A stretch of DNA of 64,000 nt. Source: Limenecus sp048360435 (GTDB lineage Bacteria; Cyanobacteriota; Vampirovibrionia; Gastranaerophilales; Gastranaerophilaceae). This document shows, piece after piece, positions 16,741 through 25,045 of this stretch. Below the pieces are notes generated by a model. The model searched no databases. It worked only from the letters and a program-made list of their open reading frames with translations, and had not been told where the DNA came from. How positions within the stretch are numbered: the first letter of the stretch is position 1; every line of letters starts with the position of its first letter. The position numbers and the translations under genes are program-made. The stretch lies in the NCBI GenBank assembly GCA_048360435.1, contig DBGCOP010000002.1, positions 62,001 through 126,000 on the forward strand. Direction: 5' to 3'.

Positions 16741-17529
16741 ATGCTAAAAGCATTAACAACAGCAGCAACAGGTATGATAGCACAACAAAACAATTTGGAT
16801 GTTGTAGCTAACAATATCGCAAACGTAAATACAACAGGGTTCAAAAAATCCAGAGTAGAATTTCAGGATTTACTTTCAACAGCAATCAGAACCCCGGGTG
16901 CTATGATTACACAGGGTACATACCAACCTGTTGGTATTGAAATAGGTCTCGGTGTTAAAACTGCTGCAACAACAAAAGTTTTTTCAACCGGTGTAATGCA
17001 AAGCACAGGCAACAACTATGATATGGCAATTGAGGGTCAAGGCTTTTTCCAAATTGTAAGACCCGACGGAACACTTGCTTATACAAGAGACGGCTCTTTC
17101 AAACCTGATGCAGTAGGTCAGCTTTGTACAACTGACGGCTATCTTTTGCAGCCTCAAATCACCGTTCCTCAAAACACAACAGAAGTAAACATAACTCCTG
17201 ATGGAAACGTTTCTGTAAAAATAGGGAATGACAACACTCAAACAATCGTAGGCCAAATCCAGCTGGTTAAATTCCAAAACCCTTCAGGTCTTTTGTCTAT
17301 TGGTCACAACCTTTATGTTGAAACTCCCGCTTCAGGAACACCGATTCCGGGTACACCTGATCAAGACGGTTTCGGCTCAATTCAACAATCTTTCCTAGAA
17401 GGTTCAAACGTACAAATTGTTGACGAAATGATTAACCTTATAAAAGCAGAAAGAGCTTTTGAATCAAATTCAAAAATCATCACATCAGCATCGGATATCT
17501 TAAGAACAACAAACCAGATAGTAAGCTAA
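16741..17529 (+). CDS. flgG: Flagellar distal rod protein FlgG
   Basis: A 262-aa distal rod subunit, the usual FlgG length. Seen: MLKALTTAATGMIAQQNNLDVVANNIANVNTTGFKK at the N-terminus, GQGFFQIVRPDGTLAYTRDGSF, the ILQP-like LLQPQITVP region and the C-terminal SNVQIVDEMINLIKAERAFESNSKII. GGAGG lies upstream of the ATG. FlgG forms the drive-shaft segment crossing the P- and L-rings, whose genes follow in this operon. Confidence 0.96.
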   Translation: MLKALTTAATGMIAQQNNLDVVANNIANVNTTGFKKSRVEFQDLLSTAIRTPGAMITQGTYQPVGIEIGLGVKTAATTKVFSTGVMQSTGNNYDMAIEGQGFFQIVRPDGTLAYTRDGSFKPDAVGQLCTTDGYLLQPQITVPQNTTEVNITPDGNVSVKIGNDNTQTIVGQIQLVKFQNPSGLLSIGHNLYVETPASGTPIPGTPDQDGFGSIQQSFLEGSNVQIVDEMINLIKAERAFESNSKIITSASDILRTTNQIVS

Positions 17530-17532
17530 ACA

Positions 17533-18246
17533 ATGAAAAAACTTTTTAACACAGCATTAATAATTCTCCTACTTGCAGGTGCGGCAAATCAAACATTTGC
17601 TCAGATTCTTACTGCTGATCAGTTCAAATCAATTGTCGCTAAACAAGCAAAAAAAGATTTGGAAAAATTTAACGTAGATGAATCAGAAATTACCGTAGGA
17701 CATCTGCCGGTCAGCTCTTTCAATCTTCCGGACGGAAAAGTAAGTGTAAAGATTTTTTCAAATACTAACAGTCTGACAGCAAAAGAATATAAAAAAGTAA
17801 ACATCAATGTTAATGGAAACTATGTCAGAACATATTATGTTCCGATTGAAACAAAAGCATATAAATATGCAGCCGTTGCAAAAGAAGTAATACAAAGGGA
17901 CAAGATTATACCTCTTCAAGCTGTCGAACTAAAAAAAGTAAATGTTATAGGCAATTTGGATAACACTTTAGACCTGAATGATATTACAAAAGAAATAGTA
18001 GCTTCAAAAGTATTTTATCCGGGGGATTTAATCACAAAAAGATATACAAAATCAAAACCTGACATAGTAAAAAATGCAATGGTAACAGTAAATTTTAAAA
18101 CAGGAAGCAATCTGAATATAGCAGTCGAAGGTATAGCTCTTATGCAGGGAAATATAGGCGACACTATTCAGGTAAAAAACAAAAGATTTAACAAAATCTA
18201 TACAGGCGAAGTAACAGGAATAAATCAGGTGCTTGTACAAATATAA
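17533..18246 (+). CDS. flgA: Flagellar P-ring assembly chaperone FlgA
   Basis: A 237-aa exported protein with an N-terminal signal peptide (MKKLFNTALIILLLAGAANQTFA). The SAF-type domain includes AVAKEVIQRDKIIPLQAVELKKVNV and VASKVFYPGDLITKRY, and the ending GNIGDTIQVKNKRFNKIYTGEV is the classic FlgA C-terminus. It assists FlgI polymerisation in the periplasm. It starts 3 nt after flgG stops. Confidence 0.93.
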   Translation: MKKLFNTALIILLLAGAANQTFAQILTADQFKSIVAKQAKKDLEKFNVDESEITVGHLPVSSFNLPDGKVSVKIFSNTNSLTAKEYKKVNINVNGNYVRTYYVPIETKAYKYAAVAKEVIQRDKIIPLQAVELKKVNVIGNLDNTLDLNDITKEIVASKVFYPGDLITKRYTKSKPDIVKNAMVTVNFKTGSNLNIAVEGIALMQGNIGDTIQVKNKRFNKIYTGEVTGINQVLVQI

Positions 18247-18275
18247 AATTTTATACGGGGAGAGATAAAAACATA

Positions 18276-18929
18276 ATGGCTAAGATTAAAACAAGAAAAA
18301 AGAATATATATAAAAGCATTTTGGCAGTGCTAGCTCTTTTAACCATAATGCAGACAGCACAAACAGTATGCGCAGAATCATTATACGTTTTGGGTACATC
18401 ACAATCTTTTTATGCAGAACCAAAATCACTGTTTGGCGGTGTAAGAGCCCGTTCTGTCGGAGATGTGGTTACTATCATATTGAATGAAACAATTTCTTTC
18501 AATGATTCTTTAAACTACACAGCTGACAGAAGTTCAAATACTGTCGACAACTTTACAAATTTGATTAATAAAATACTTCCGGGAACTCCTTTAAATGGAC
18601 AAATTAATAACTTTGGCGGAAGCAACACCGTTGACAGTACAACATCCAATCAACGTACACTGGGTGTAAATGATTCTGTAACCGTACAAGTTGTACAGCT
18701 TTTACCGAACGGAAACCTTATGGTTCAGGGCAAAAAAACTCTCGTAAATGGAACAGAAAGAGTTGACTTGCTCGTGAGCGGAGTAGTTGACCCGAGATTC
18801 ATTAATCAGAGCGGTCAGGTTAATTCAAGAAACGTTGCAAACTTCCAGTTTGCTCTTGCAGGAAAAGGCTCAGTTTCAAGAGCAGGCAACGAAGGTATCA
18901 TAAACAGAGCAATCAGATACTTGTTCTAA
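18276..18929 (+). CDS. flgH: Flagellar L-ring protein FlgH
   Basis: A 217-aa outer-membrane L-ring subunit with SLFGGVRARSVGDVVTIILNE, VTVQVVQLLPNGNLMVQGKK and VSGVVDPRFINQSGQV. The N-terminal signal (residues 1-33) ends TVCAES. The residues before Cys do not make a normal lipobox, so signal peptidase I cleavage after CA is more likely than lipidation, unlike E. coli FlgH. Its presence implies a diderm envelope. Confidence 0.93.
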   Translation: MAKIKTRKKNIYKSILAVLALLTIMQTAQTVCAESLYVLGTSQSFYAEPKSLFGGVRARSVGDVVTIILNETISFNDSLNYTADRSSNTVDNFTNLINKILPGTPLNGQINNFGGSNTVDSTTSNQRTLGVNDSVTVQVVQLLPNGNLMVQGKKTLVNGTERVDLLVSGVVDPRFINQSGQVNSRNVANFQFALAGKGSVSRAGNEGIINRAIRYLF

Positions 18930-18955
18930 TGAATGAGAAATCAAAGGAAAAAGAA

Positions 18956-20059
18956 ATGAAAAGAATTTTTAACTTAATACTAGTAACACTGATGATAACA
19001 GGAATGCTCACCTCACAGGCAATGGCAACAATCGTAAGAATCAAAGATATTGCTCACGTAAAAGGTGTCAGAAATAACCAGCTGGTCGGTTATGGTGTGG
19101 TTGTCGGTTTGCCCGGAACAGGAGACAACTCCCGTTCAACCCAAATTACAAACCAGATGCTGTTACAAAACCTTGGTACAGTAATTGAACAATCAAACTA
19201 TATCCAAAAAGGTTCAGCTGCTGCCGTTTTAGTTACAGCAACGGTTCCGCCGTTTGCAAAAAACGGAGACCAGATTGACCTCACAGTTTCAACACTCGCC
19301 GATGCAAAGAGTCTTGAAGGCGGTGTGCTGGTTCAAACACAATTGAGAGCTCCAAACGGAGAAATCGTTGCAATCGGTCAGGGGCCTGTTTCTGTCGGAG
19401 GCATTTCAAAAGATTCCAACGGCTCAAGCACAAGAACTGCAATCACAACAACAGGAAGAATCCCCGGAGGCGGTCTTGTTGAAAGAGATATAAACACTTC
19501 TATCGGTGATGAAAACACACTGACACTTCTTCTTGACAAGTCAGATTATACAATGGCAACAAGAGTAGCCAACACAATCAACCGCAATGTAACACCGGCA
19601 AAAGCTGTTGATGGCTCAAGCATTCGAGTAGCTATACCTGCAAAATTTAATGATGACAGAATTGCATTTCTCTCAATACTCGAAAATATGACAGTTGATG
19701 CAACAAAAGATAAAGCAAGAGTAGTTGTCAACGAAAGAACAGGCACCGTTGTAATAGGAAGCGAAGTAAAACTTCTTCCGGCAGCCGTTGCCCACGGCAA
19801 CATAACAGTAACTGTCCAAACAACAAATCAGGTTTCACAGCCTGAACCTTTTGCAGGCGGAACAACAACAGCTTTTGCAAACAGCTCTGTATCAGTAAAT
19901 AAAGGCAGCGGAAGCCTCGTGACAATGCCGGCAAACAGTACGCTGAACGACCTGGTCCGCGCACTGAATGCAATCGGAGTCGCCCCGATTGATCTTATTT
20001 CAATAATGCAGGCTCTGAGAGAAGCAGGCAGCTTACAAGCAGAAATACAGGTAATTTAA
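18956..20059 (+). CDS. flgI: Flagellar P-ring protein FlgI
   Basis: A 367-aa periplasmic ring subunit. The signal peptide MKRIFNLILVTLMITGMLTSQAMA is followed by VRIKDIAHVKGVRNNQLVGYGVVVGLPGTGDN, TLLLDKSDYTMATRV, ARVVVNERTGTVVIG and the C-terminal LNAIGVAPIDLISIMQALREAGSLQAEI. ATG 18956 has AAGGA 7 nt upstream and gives a clean signal peptide; the in-frame ATG at 18929 overlaps the flgH stop and adds nine charged residues. Confidence 0.96.
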   Translation: MKRIFNLILVTLMITGMLTSQAMATIVRIKDIAHVKGVRNNQLVGYGVVVGLPGTGDNSRSTQITNQMLLQNLGTVIEQSNYIQKGSAAAVLVTATVPPFAKNGDQIDLTVSTLADAKSLEGGVLVQTQLRAPNGEIVAIGQGPVSVGGISKDSNGSSTRTAITTTGRIPGGGLVERDINTSIGDENTLTLLLDKSDYTMATRVANTINRNVTPAKAVDGSSIRVAIPAKFNDDRIAFLSILENMTVDATKDKARVVVNERTGTVVIGSEVKLLPAAVAHGNITVTVQTTNQVSQPEPFAGGTTTAFANSSVSVNKGSGSLVTMPANSTLNDLVRALNAIGVAPIDLISIMQALREAGSLQAEIQVI

Positions 20060-20068
20060 GGAAAACAA

Positions 20069-20488
20069 ATGTCTTCAATCCAAACATACAACAACTTAAC
20101 ACCTGAAGTAATAAATGGAGACGTCCAGACTTTAGACAGCATAAAAACAATCAAATCTCAAAGAGAACAGCTGAAAAAAGTTTCGACAGAATTCGAGGCT
20201 ATCTTCGTGACAAAAATGCTCAACACAATGGACAAAACAGTGAGCATAGGTGACAAAGGCGGTCTGTTCGGCGAAGACAACAAATATCTGGACAAATTTA
20301 AATCTTTCATCTATGGCGAAGTCGGACGTCAAATCGCAAAAAGTCCGACCTCCACAGTAGGTTTTGCAAAACAAATCTACCAGCAAATGGAAAAATCACT
20401 GCCGAAAGAAAATAACATTACATCAGCACAAACAGGGAATGCTCAGGCATCACAGGGGATAAAAAACAAAGTCGATAAGGAGATATAA
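20069..20488 (+). CDS. flgJ: FlgJ rod-binding/rod-cap domain protein
   Basis: A 139-aa protein with only the N-terminal FlgJ domain: LKKVSTEFEAIFVTKMLNTMDKTV, then GGLFGEDNKYLDKFKSFIYGEVGRQIAKS. It caps the growing rod. The muramidase domain found in enterobacterial FlgJ is absent; a stand-alone transglycosylase starts the operon instead. It sits between flgI and the late hook-filament junction genes. Confidence 0.88.
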   Translation: MSSIQTYNNLTPEVINGDVQTLDSIKTIKSQREQLKKVSTEFEAIFVTKMLNTMDKTVSIGDKGGLFGEDNKYLDKFKSFIYGEVGRQIAKSPTSTVGFAKQIYQQMEKSLPKENNITSAQTGNAQASQGIKNKVDKEI

Positions 20489-20494
20489 ATTACA

Positions 20495-20770
20495 ATGGTA
20501 AGTCCGTTAAGTTCAAACGTAAGTGCAATACAATTACTGAATGCTTCAAATGCGTTCAAAAATGCAACAAGACCAATAACACCCGAAGCACAAAATATGC
20601 CTGAAGTCTCAGACGGCATAGATATTAACGATAACAGCATTTTAAAATCACAAAATCTTGATGAAATAAAAGAATACGCAAAACTTGCCGGTGAAGAAAA
20701 CCTCTCGGATGATGACATAAAATACGGTCTGAGCTACGGCAGAAGCGTCATCGTGGAATATATGGCCTAA
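20495..20770 (+). CDS. Unknown 91-aa protein in flagellar operon
   Basis: A 91-aa protein with a Ser/Asn-rich, probably disordered N-terminal half and a C-terminal helical half with the striking sequence DEIKEYAKLAGEENLSDDD followed by IKYGLSYGRSVIVEYMA. It lies between flgJ and flgN, where many bacteria encode the anti-sigma factor FlgM. FlgM is likewise small with a disordered N-terminus, but I do not see the FlgM consensus. It starts 6 nt after flgJ. Function unresolved. Confidence 0.65.
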   Translation: MVSPLSSNVSAIQLLNASNAFKNATRPITPEAQNMPEVSDGIDINDNSILKSQNLDEIKEYAKLAGEENLSDDDIKYGLSYGRSVIVEYMA

Positions 20771-20788
20771 ACTGAAAAGGAGACCTGT

Positions 20789-21289
20789 ATGATTACAGAA
20801 AATATAGAAAAATTAGAAAATATCATTGATACAGAAATCAAGGGTTATAAAAATATAGAAAAGCTCTACACTGACAAAAAAGAAATCCTTATCCACGGAA
20901 AAGGTACTGATTTGTTTGCAATTGATGAAAAAATTACAGACGAATATAAAAACATAAGCTCATGCGCTGAAGCAAGAAAAAATCTGTCAAAAACAATGAA
21001 CATTCCTACCTTTTCAATGACAGATATAATCAATAATTTGAAAGAAACAGATGCAATCGCTGCTAAAAAATTCGAAGAAAAAAAAGAAACAGTGAACAAA
21101 CTGGCACACCGCATTTTTGAACTGGAAAAAACAAATCTCGAATTGCTCAAACACGGAATGCATGTAACAAACAGAACTCTTGAAATTATAATCAGGGGTC
21201 TTCAGCCTATTACAAAAGAATATAATCAAAAAGGTCAGAATATTACAAAAAACCAGCTCGAAATGTCCTCAATCATTGAAGAAGCATAA
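20789..21289 (+). CDS. flgN: FlgN-family export chaperone
   Basis: A 166-aa all-helical protein whose N-terminal 60 residues (LENIIDTEIKGYKNIEKLYTDKKEILIHGK) follow the FlgN pattern, ending in a long helix with ELEKTNLELLKHGM and NRTLEIIIRGL. FlgN holds FlgK and FlgL unfolded for export; both are encoded immediately downstream, which supports the call. The SD AAGGAG precedes the ATG. Confidence 0.8.
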   Translation: MITENIEKLENIIDTEIKGYKNIEKLYTDKKEILIHGKGTDLFAIDEKITDEYKNISSCAEARKNLSKTMNIPTFSMTDIINNLKETDAIAAKKFEEKKETVNKLAHRIFELEKTNLELLKHGMHVTNRTLEIIIRGLQPITKEYNQKGQNITKNQLEMSSIIEEA

Positions 21290-21307
21290 AACTGTAAAGG
21301 AAATATA

Positions 21308-22873
21308 ATGGGATCAACATTAAATGGAATAATGAATATTGCACAACAATCAATCAACAACAACCAGATTGCGTTGAACGTTGTGAGCAACAATATTTCA
21401 AACATGAATACCAAAAATTATACAAGACAACAGGTCGAATTTTCGACACTCAATGCTTATGATTGTTTCAACTGGTGTTCATCAAGCGGAAGACTAAAAA
21501 TCGGACACGGTGCGGAAATTACAGGCATAACAAATAAAAGAGCACAATGGCTGGATAATTATTACAGAGGACAAAATTCCGCAAACGGATACTACAACCA
21601 GATTGGCGGAATGACAAGCAATATCGAAAACCTGTTGAATGATGAATTGAGCTCAAACGGACTTGAAAAAAAGCTCTCCGACTTTTTTGCCGCATCTCAG
21701 GCACTTAGCGGAGACCCGACAAATAATGCATACAAAATTGCATTCATAAATGCAGCACAGGATGTTGCGGATATGTTAAACAACATGTCCAAAACTCTCA
21801 ACGGATACATAGAACAATCCGTAGGAACATTTGGAGATCCTGACAGTTTTAATTCTTCATTAATAAAAACAAATGTAGACAGTCTTGATGACAAACTGGC
21901 ACAACTTGCTGAATTAAACGGTCAAATTTCAGGAAATGCAAACTCAGGCAGTGCAGCAAATGATTTGAAAGATAAAAGAGATGCTCTTCTTGATGAAATT
22001 TCAGCCATAATACCACTAACTACTACAACAAATGAAAATGGTACAGTTAATGTAATAATTGACGGACAAACAGTAGTAAAAGGCGGAGACAAAAAACTCA
22101 CCATCCAAGCTGTGCAAGGTGATGATGCAGATCATCCCGTAAAAATCCAGCTTGTTGATAAAGAAGGAAACATCAAAAAAGAAGACATAACAGATTCACT
22201 CGGAGATTGTCAGCTCACAGGCATATTACAAGCAGGAAGCGGAGAATCTTTCGGCTATAAAACAGTTCTGGATGATTTGGATAAAATCGCAAGTGCTTTT
22301 GCCGAAGAAATGAACCGAATTCAAACACAGGCCGATGCAAACGGAACACCTATGTATATAGGTCCTGACGGCACTCTCGTAGAATCAACAACACCTTTGT
22401 TTGTAACAAAAGACGGCTCAGGAAACTTTACCGCCGGTAATATAACAATCAATCAGGCTGTTATTGATGACCCGACACTCGTTGCCACAGCTCGTATGGA
22501 TCCCAATGCCGCAGATTTTGACGACAAAGCAGTCGGAAACACAGGCAACATGGATCAGTTTAACAACCTTGCAAAAGGCAAATTGCCTGCACTCAGCCTG
22601 ACTGACCCGCCGGGAGAAGGCATGTCACTCACAGATTTCTTGTCGAGCATGATTTCAAAAATAGGTTCTGAAATCGATTCACTCAACAGTGCTGCAAATG
22701 CCCAAAATTCAGTAATGCAACAGGCTGAATCTCAACGAGATGCAATGTACGGAGTTGATTTGAATGAAGAACTGGCAGACCTTATCAGATACCAGAGATC
22801 ATATGAGGCTTCTGCCCGCGTATTTAATGCAGCCAACGAATTAATGCAATTAATTACACAATTAGGCAAATAA
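21308..22873 (+). CDS. flgK: Flagellar hook-associated protein 1, FlgK
   Basis: A 521-aa hook-filament junction protein. The N-terminus GIMNIAQQSINNNQIALNVVSNNISNMNTKNYTRQQV and the C-terminus DLNEELADLIRYQRSYEASARVFNAANELMQLITQLG are both hallmark. The middle is variable (residues 150-430). Length is typical. It is followed 18 nt later by flgL, its partner. Confidence 0.95.
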   Translation: MGSTLNGIMNIAQQSINNNQIALNVVSNNISNMNTKNYTRQQVEFSTLNAYDCFNWCSSSGRLKIGHGAEITGITNKRAQWLDNYYRGQNSANGYYNQIGGMTSNIENLLNDELSSNGLEKKLSDFFAASQALSGDPTNNAYKIAFINAAQDVADMLNNMSKTLNGYIEQSVGTFGDPDSFNSSLIKTNVDSLDDKLAQLAELNGQISGNANSGSAANDLKDKRDALLDEISAIIPLTTTTNENGTVNVIIDGQTVVKGGDKKLTIQAVQGDDADHPVKIQLVDKEGNIKKEDITDSLGDCQLTGILQAGSGESFGYKTVLDDLDKIASAFAEEMNRIQTQADANGTPMYIGPDGTLVESTTPLFVTKDGSGNFTAGNITINQAVIDDPTLVATARMDPNAADFDDKAVGNTGNMDQFNNLAKGKLPALSLTDPPGEGMSLTDFLSSMISKIGSEIDSLNSAANAQNSVMQQAESQRDAMYGVDLNEELADLIRYQRSYEASARVFNAANELMQLITQLGK

Positions 22874-22891
22874 AATTTGAGGTAAATAAAA

Positions 22892-23824
22892 ATGATGAGA
22901 GTAACCAGTTATACAACGCAAAATATGCTCAATAATATAACATCACAACAGAGCAAACTATATGAGCTTTATAATAAAATCAATAACAATCAGAATATTA
23001 CAAATATCTCTGAAAACCCTATTGATGCAGCAACTCTCATCAGGTTGAACAAACAGCTTTCTGAAATCGGAGCATATGCCAAAAACGTTGAATCAGCAAA
23101 AACACAAATCACTGCACAGGATGAAATCTTTTCGACAATAGTTGAAAAAATGCAAAGAATCAACGACCTTGCCATTCAAGCATCAAACACACCGACAGGT
23201 GAGGACGGATTCAACGCATGCCTGCTTGAAATTCAACAGCTGAAAGAAAACATTGTGGATTTGGCAAACACACAATATGACGGAAAATATATTTTTGCAG
23301 GCACAAACGTAACAACAAAACCGTTTGAGCTTGCAGACGACGGGACTATAACTTATCATGGCACACCTGCAAACAATACCGCAGGTTATGAAAGAACTCT
23401 TGAAATTGCAGACGGCGTAAAAATCGAACTCAACAGCTCAGGTGATACAATCTTCGGCACCTATGATCCGAATGACCCGGCAAACAGCTCAGGTCTTTTC
23501 AAAGTGCTCGGTGATTTGGAAACAATCCTGAAAGCAGACCCCATGGACAATGAAGCTGTAAGTGCACAGCTGGATGAAATTCAAGGGGCAATCAAACATA
23601 TTTCGGAAATTCAATCGGTTCACAGCACAACTGTTTCAAAACTCACAATGACAGGAGAACTTTTGAGCAATACGGAATTGACTCTTACATCACAAAAAGC
23701 TGAAATTTCCGAAGTAGATATGACAAAAGCAATTTCGGACCTCGTACAGCAGAATTATGCTTTGCAAGCATCAATGCAAGCATACACAATCATATCAAAC
23801 CAATCGTTATTGGATTACATCTAA
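22892..23824 (+). CDS. flgL: Flagellar hook-associated protein 3, FlgL
   Basis: A 310-aa junction protein with flagellin-like ends: MRVTSYTTQNMLNNITSQQSKLYELYNKINNNQNI and NPIDAATLIRLNKQLSEI at the N-terminus, QYDGKYIFAGTNVTTKPF in the middle, and VDMTKAISDLVQQNYALQASMQAYTIISNQSLLDYI at the C-terminus. Two adjacent ATGs are possible starts (22892, 22895). It is the last gene of the operon; flagellin itself is encoded about 23 kb away. Confidence 0.95.
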   Translation: MMRVTSYTTQNMLNNITSQQSKLYELYNKINNNQNITNISENPIDAATLIRLNKQLSEIGAYAKNVESAKTQITAQDEIFSTIVEKMQRINDLAIQASNTPTGEDGFNACLLEIQQLKENIVDLANTQYDGKYIFAGTNVTTKPFELADDGTITYHGTPANNTAGYERTLEIADGVKIELNSSGDTIFGTYDPNDPANSSGLFKVLGDLETILKADPMDNEAVSAQLDEIQGAIKHISEIQSVHSTTVSKLTMTGELLSNTELTLTSQKAEISEVDMTKAISDLVQQNYALQASMQAYTIISNQSLLDYI

Positions 23825-23864
23825 ACAATAACAAAAAAGTTTAATCTTACCATTATTTATTTAC

Positions 23865-23901
23865 GGGCGTTACTAGGGAAACAATAGGATGCCCTTTTTA
23901 T
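23865..23901. terminator. Likely terminator between convergent flgL and smpB
   Basis: GGGCGT (23865-23870) pairs with ATGCCC (23889-23894), with one G-T pair and an 18-nt loop, followed by TTTTTATTTTTT. Confidence 0.55.
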
Positions 23902-23904
23902 TTT

Positions 23905-24354
23905 TTATCTGATTTTGAAATTTCTGGCTATGTCTCTGTCCATGGTCTTTTTGGCAATATCTTCACGTTTGTCATAAAGTTGTTTACCTTTTGCCAGAGC
24001 AATTTCACATTTTGCCCAGCCGTTTTCAAGAAAGAGATTCAGGGGCACAATTGTGTATTTTTCTTTTTTAACTTTGCCTGCCATTTTCAAAATTTCACTT
24101 TTGTTCAAGAGCAGTTTTCTTTTTCTGTCAGGGTCGGGGTTGAAGCGGTTTCCTTGTTCATAAGGACTAATATGCACGTTATAGAGCCAGACTTCGTTGT
24201 CTTCAATTTTTGCAAAGCCGTCTTTGAGATTAACTGCTCCTTTTCTTATAGACTTAATTTCGGTTCCTGTCAGAACCATGCCTGCATCAAACTTTTCGAC
24301 TATTGTATAGTCGTGAAAAGCTTTTTTGTTGTTTGAGATTATTTTTCTGCCCAT
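23905..24354 (-). CDS. smpB: SsrA-binding protein SmpB
   Basis: A 149-aa tmRNA partner for rescue of stalled ribosomes. It shows NKKAFHDYTIVEKFDAGMVLTGTEIKSIRKGAVNLKDGFA, VHISPYEQGN and the C-terminal GKQLYDKREDIAKKTMDRDIAR, the helix that enters the mRNA channel. The tmRNA gene itself was not found in the window. It lies 81 nt downstream of the module B small gene on the same strand and could be co-transcribed with it. Confidence 0.96.
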   Translation of the reverse strand: MGRKIISNNKKAFHDYTIVEKFDAGMVLTGTEIKSIRKGAVNLKDGFAKIEDNEVWLYNVHISPYEQGNRFNPDPDRKRKLLLNKSEILKMAGKVKKEKYTIVPLNLFLENGWAKCEIALAKGKQLYDKREDIAKKTMDRDIARNFKIR

Positions 24355-24435
24355 AATTTTTACCTGTTGTTATTTTAACATCAAAAAGCAAAAAATATTT
24401 ATTTCAACAATTGTACAACTTTCACGCCAAAATAA

Positions 24436-24603
24436 TCAGTCATTAAATTTGTCATGAATAAAATTTTTCAAAAATAAAATTTCATCAATACAAGTTCTTA
24501 TTTCTATAAGGCATTCTATTATGCTGTTGGTAGCTTCGTTTGTATTTTTTAAATTTGAGTCTATTCTTTGAACTATCGCTCTATGAATTTCTTCTTTGTT
24601 CAC
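24436..24603 (-). CDS. Module B small helical protein (55 aa, GTG start)
   Basis: A 55-aa paralogue of the protein at 9526-9693, same length, identical at 37 positions: NKEEIHRAIVQRIDSNLKN, then IIECLIEIRTCIDEILFLKN. The GTG start has GGAG just upstream, as in the first copy. It is divergent from an HTH protein that is unrelated to the AbrB-like partner of copy A. Conservation of sequence and gene arrangement indicates a functional mobile or duplicated module. Function unknown. Confidence 0.75.
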   Translation of the reverse strand: MNKEEIHRAIVQRIDSNLKNTNEATNSIIECLIEIRTCIDEILFLKNFIHDKFND

Positions 24604-24648
24604 AATAATCTCCTTTTTATTAAGTATTATTTCATAATTTTAGGCTTA

Positions 24649-24716
24649 TTTGTGATTAAAATCACAAAAACATGATTAACAATACAAGAAAAGTCAAAAT
24701 ATGTCAACTTAATCAT
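24649..24716. promoter_or_regulatory. Module B operators, one matching the CRP consensus
   Basis: A perfect palindrome, TTTGTGAT-TAAA-ATCACAAA (24649-24668), contains TGTGA-N6-TCACA, the CRP/FNR-family site. A second inverted repeat, ATGATTAA (24672-24679) / TTAATCAT (24709-24716), reuses the same GATTAA core. Either the HTH protein or a CRP-type factor could bind. Confidence 0.55.
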
Positions 24717-24750
24717 AAAAATATAAAATAAGTAATAAAAGGATGAATCT

Positions 24751-24957
24751 ATGACAATAAAAAGAAAATTAAAATCATTATTAGCTGAAGAAGAAATCAA
24801 ACTAAAAGATATAGCACAAATGCTTGCAGAAAAAAGGAATTGCAAAGTTTTGGCTAACGGTTTATCACAAAAGATAAATAGAGGTTCAATGAAATTTGAT
24901 GAAGTGGAAGAAATACTAGAACTTATCGGGTATGAAATTGAATTCAAAAAGAAATAG
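24751..24957 (+). CDS. Module B small HTH protein (68 aa)
   Basis: A 68-aa single-domain helix-turn-helix protein: KLKDIAQMLAEK as the first HTH helices, ANGLSQKINRG as the recognition region and EVEEILELIGYEIEFKKK as the C-terminal helix and strand. It is identical at 30 of 68 positions, without gaps, to the protein at 33660-33866. SD AAAGGA precedes the ATG. Small XRE-like proteins of this form are common in phage and mobile DNA. It is probably an autoregulator of this divergent module. Confidence 0.78.
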   Translation: MTIKRKLKSLLAEEEIKLKDIAQMLAEKRNCKVLANGLSQKINRGSMKFDEVEEILELIGYEIEFKKK

Positions 24958-25045
24958 TTAACGCTTCTTATAAGGATTTTGCACAGAATCGTTTTTTGAC
25001 TATAATTGAACTACAAATGTACATTTTAATTATAGGTGGATAACT

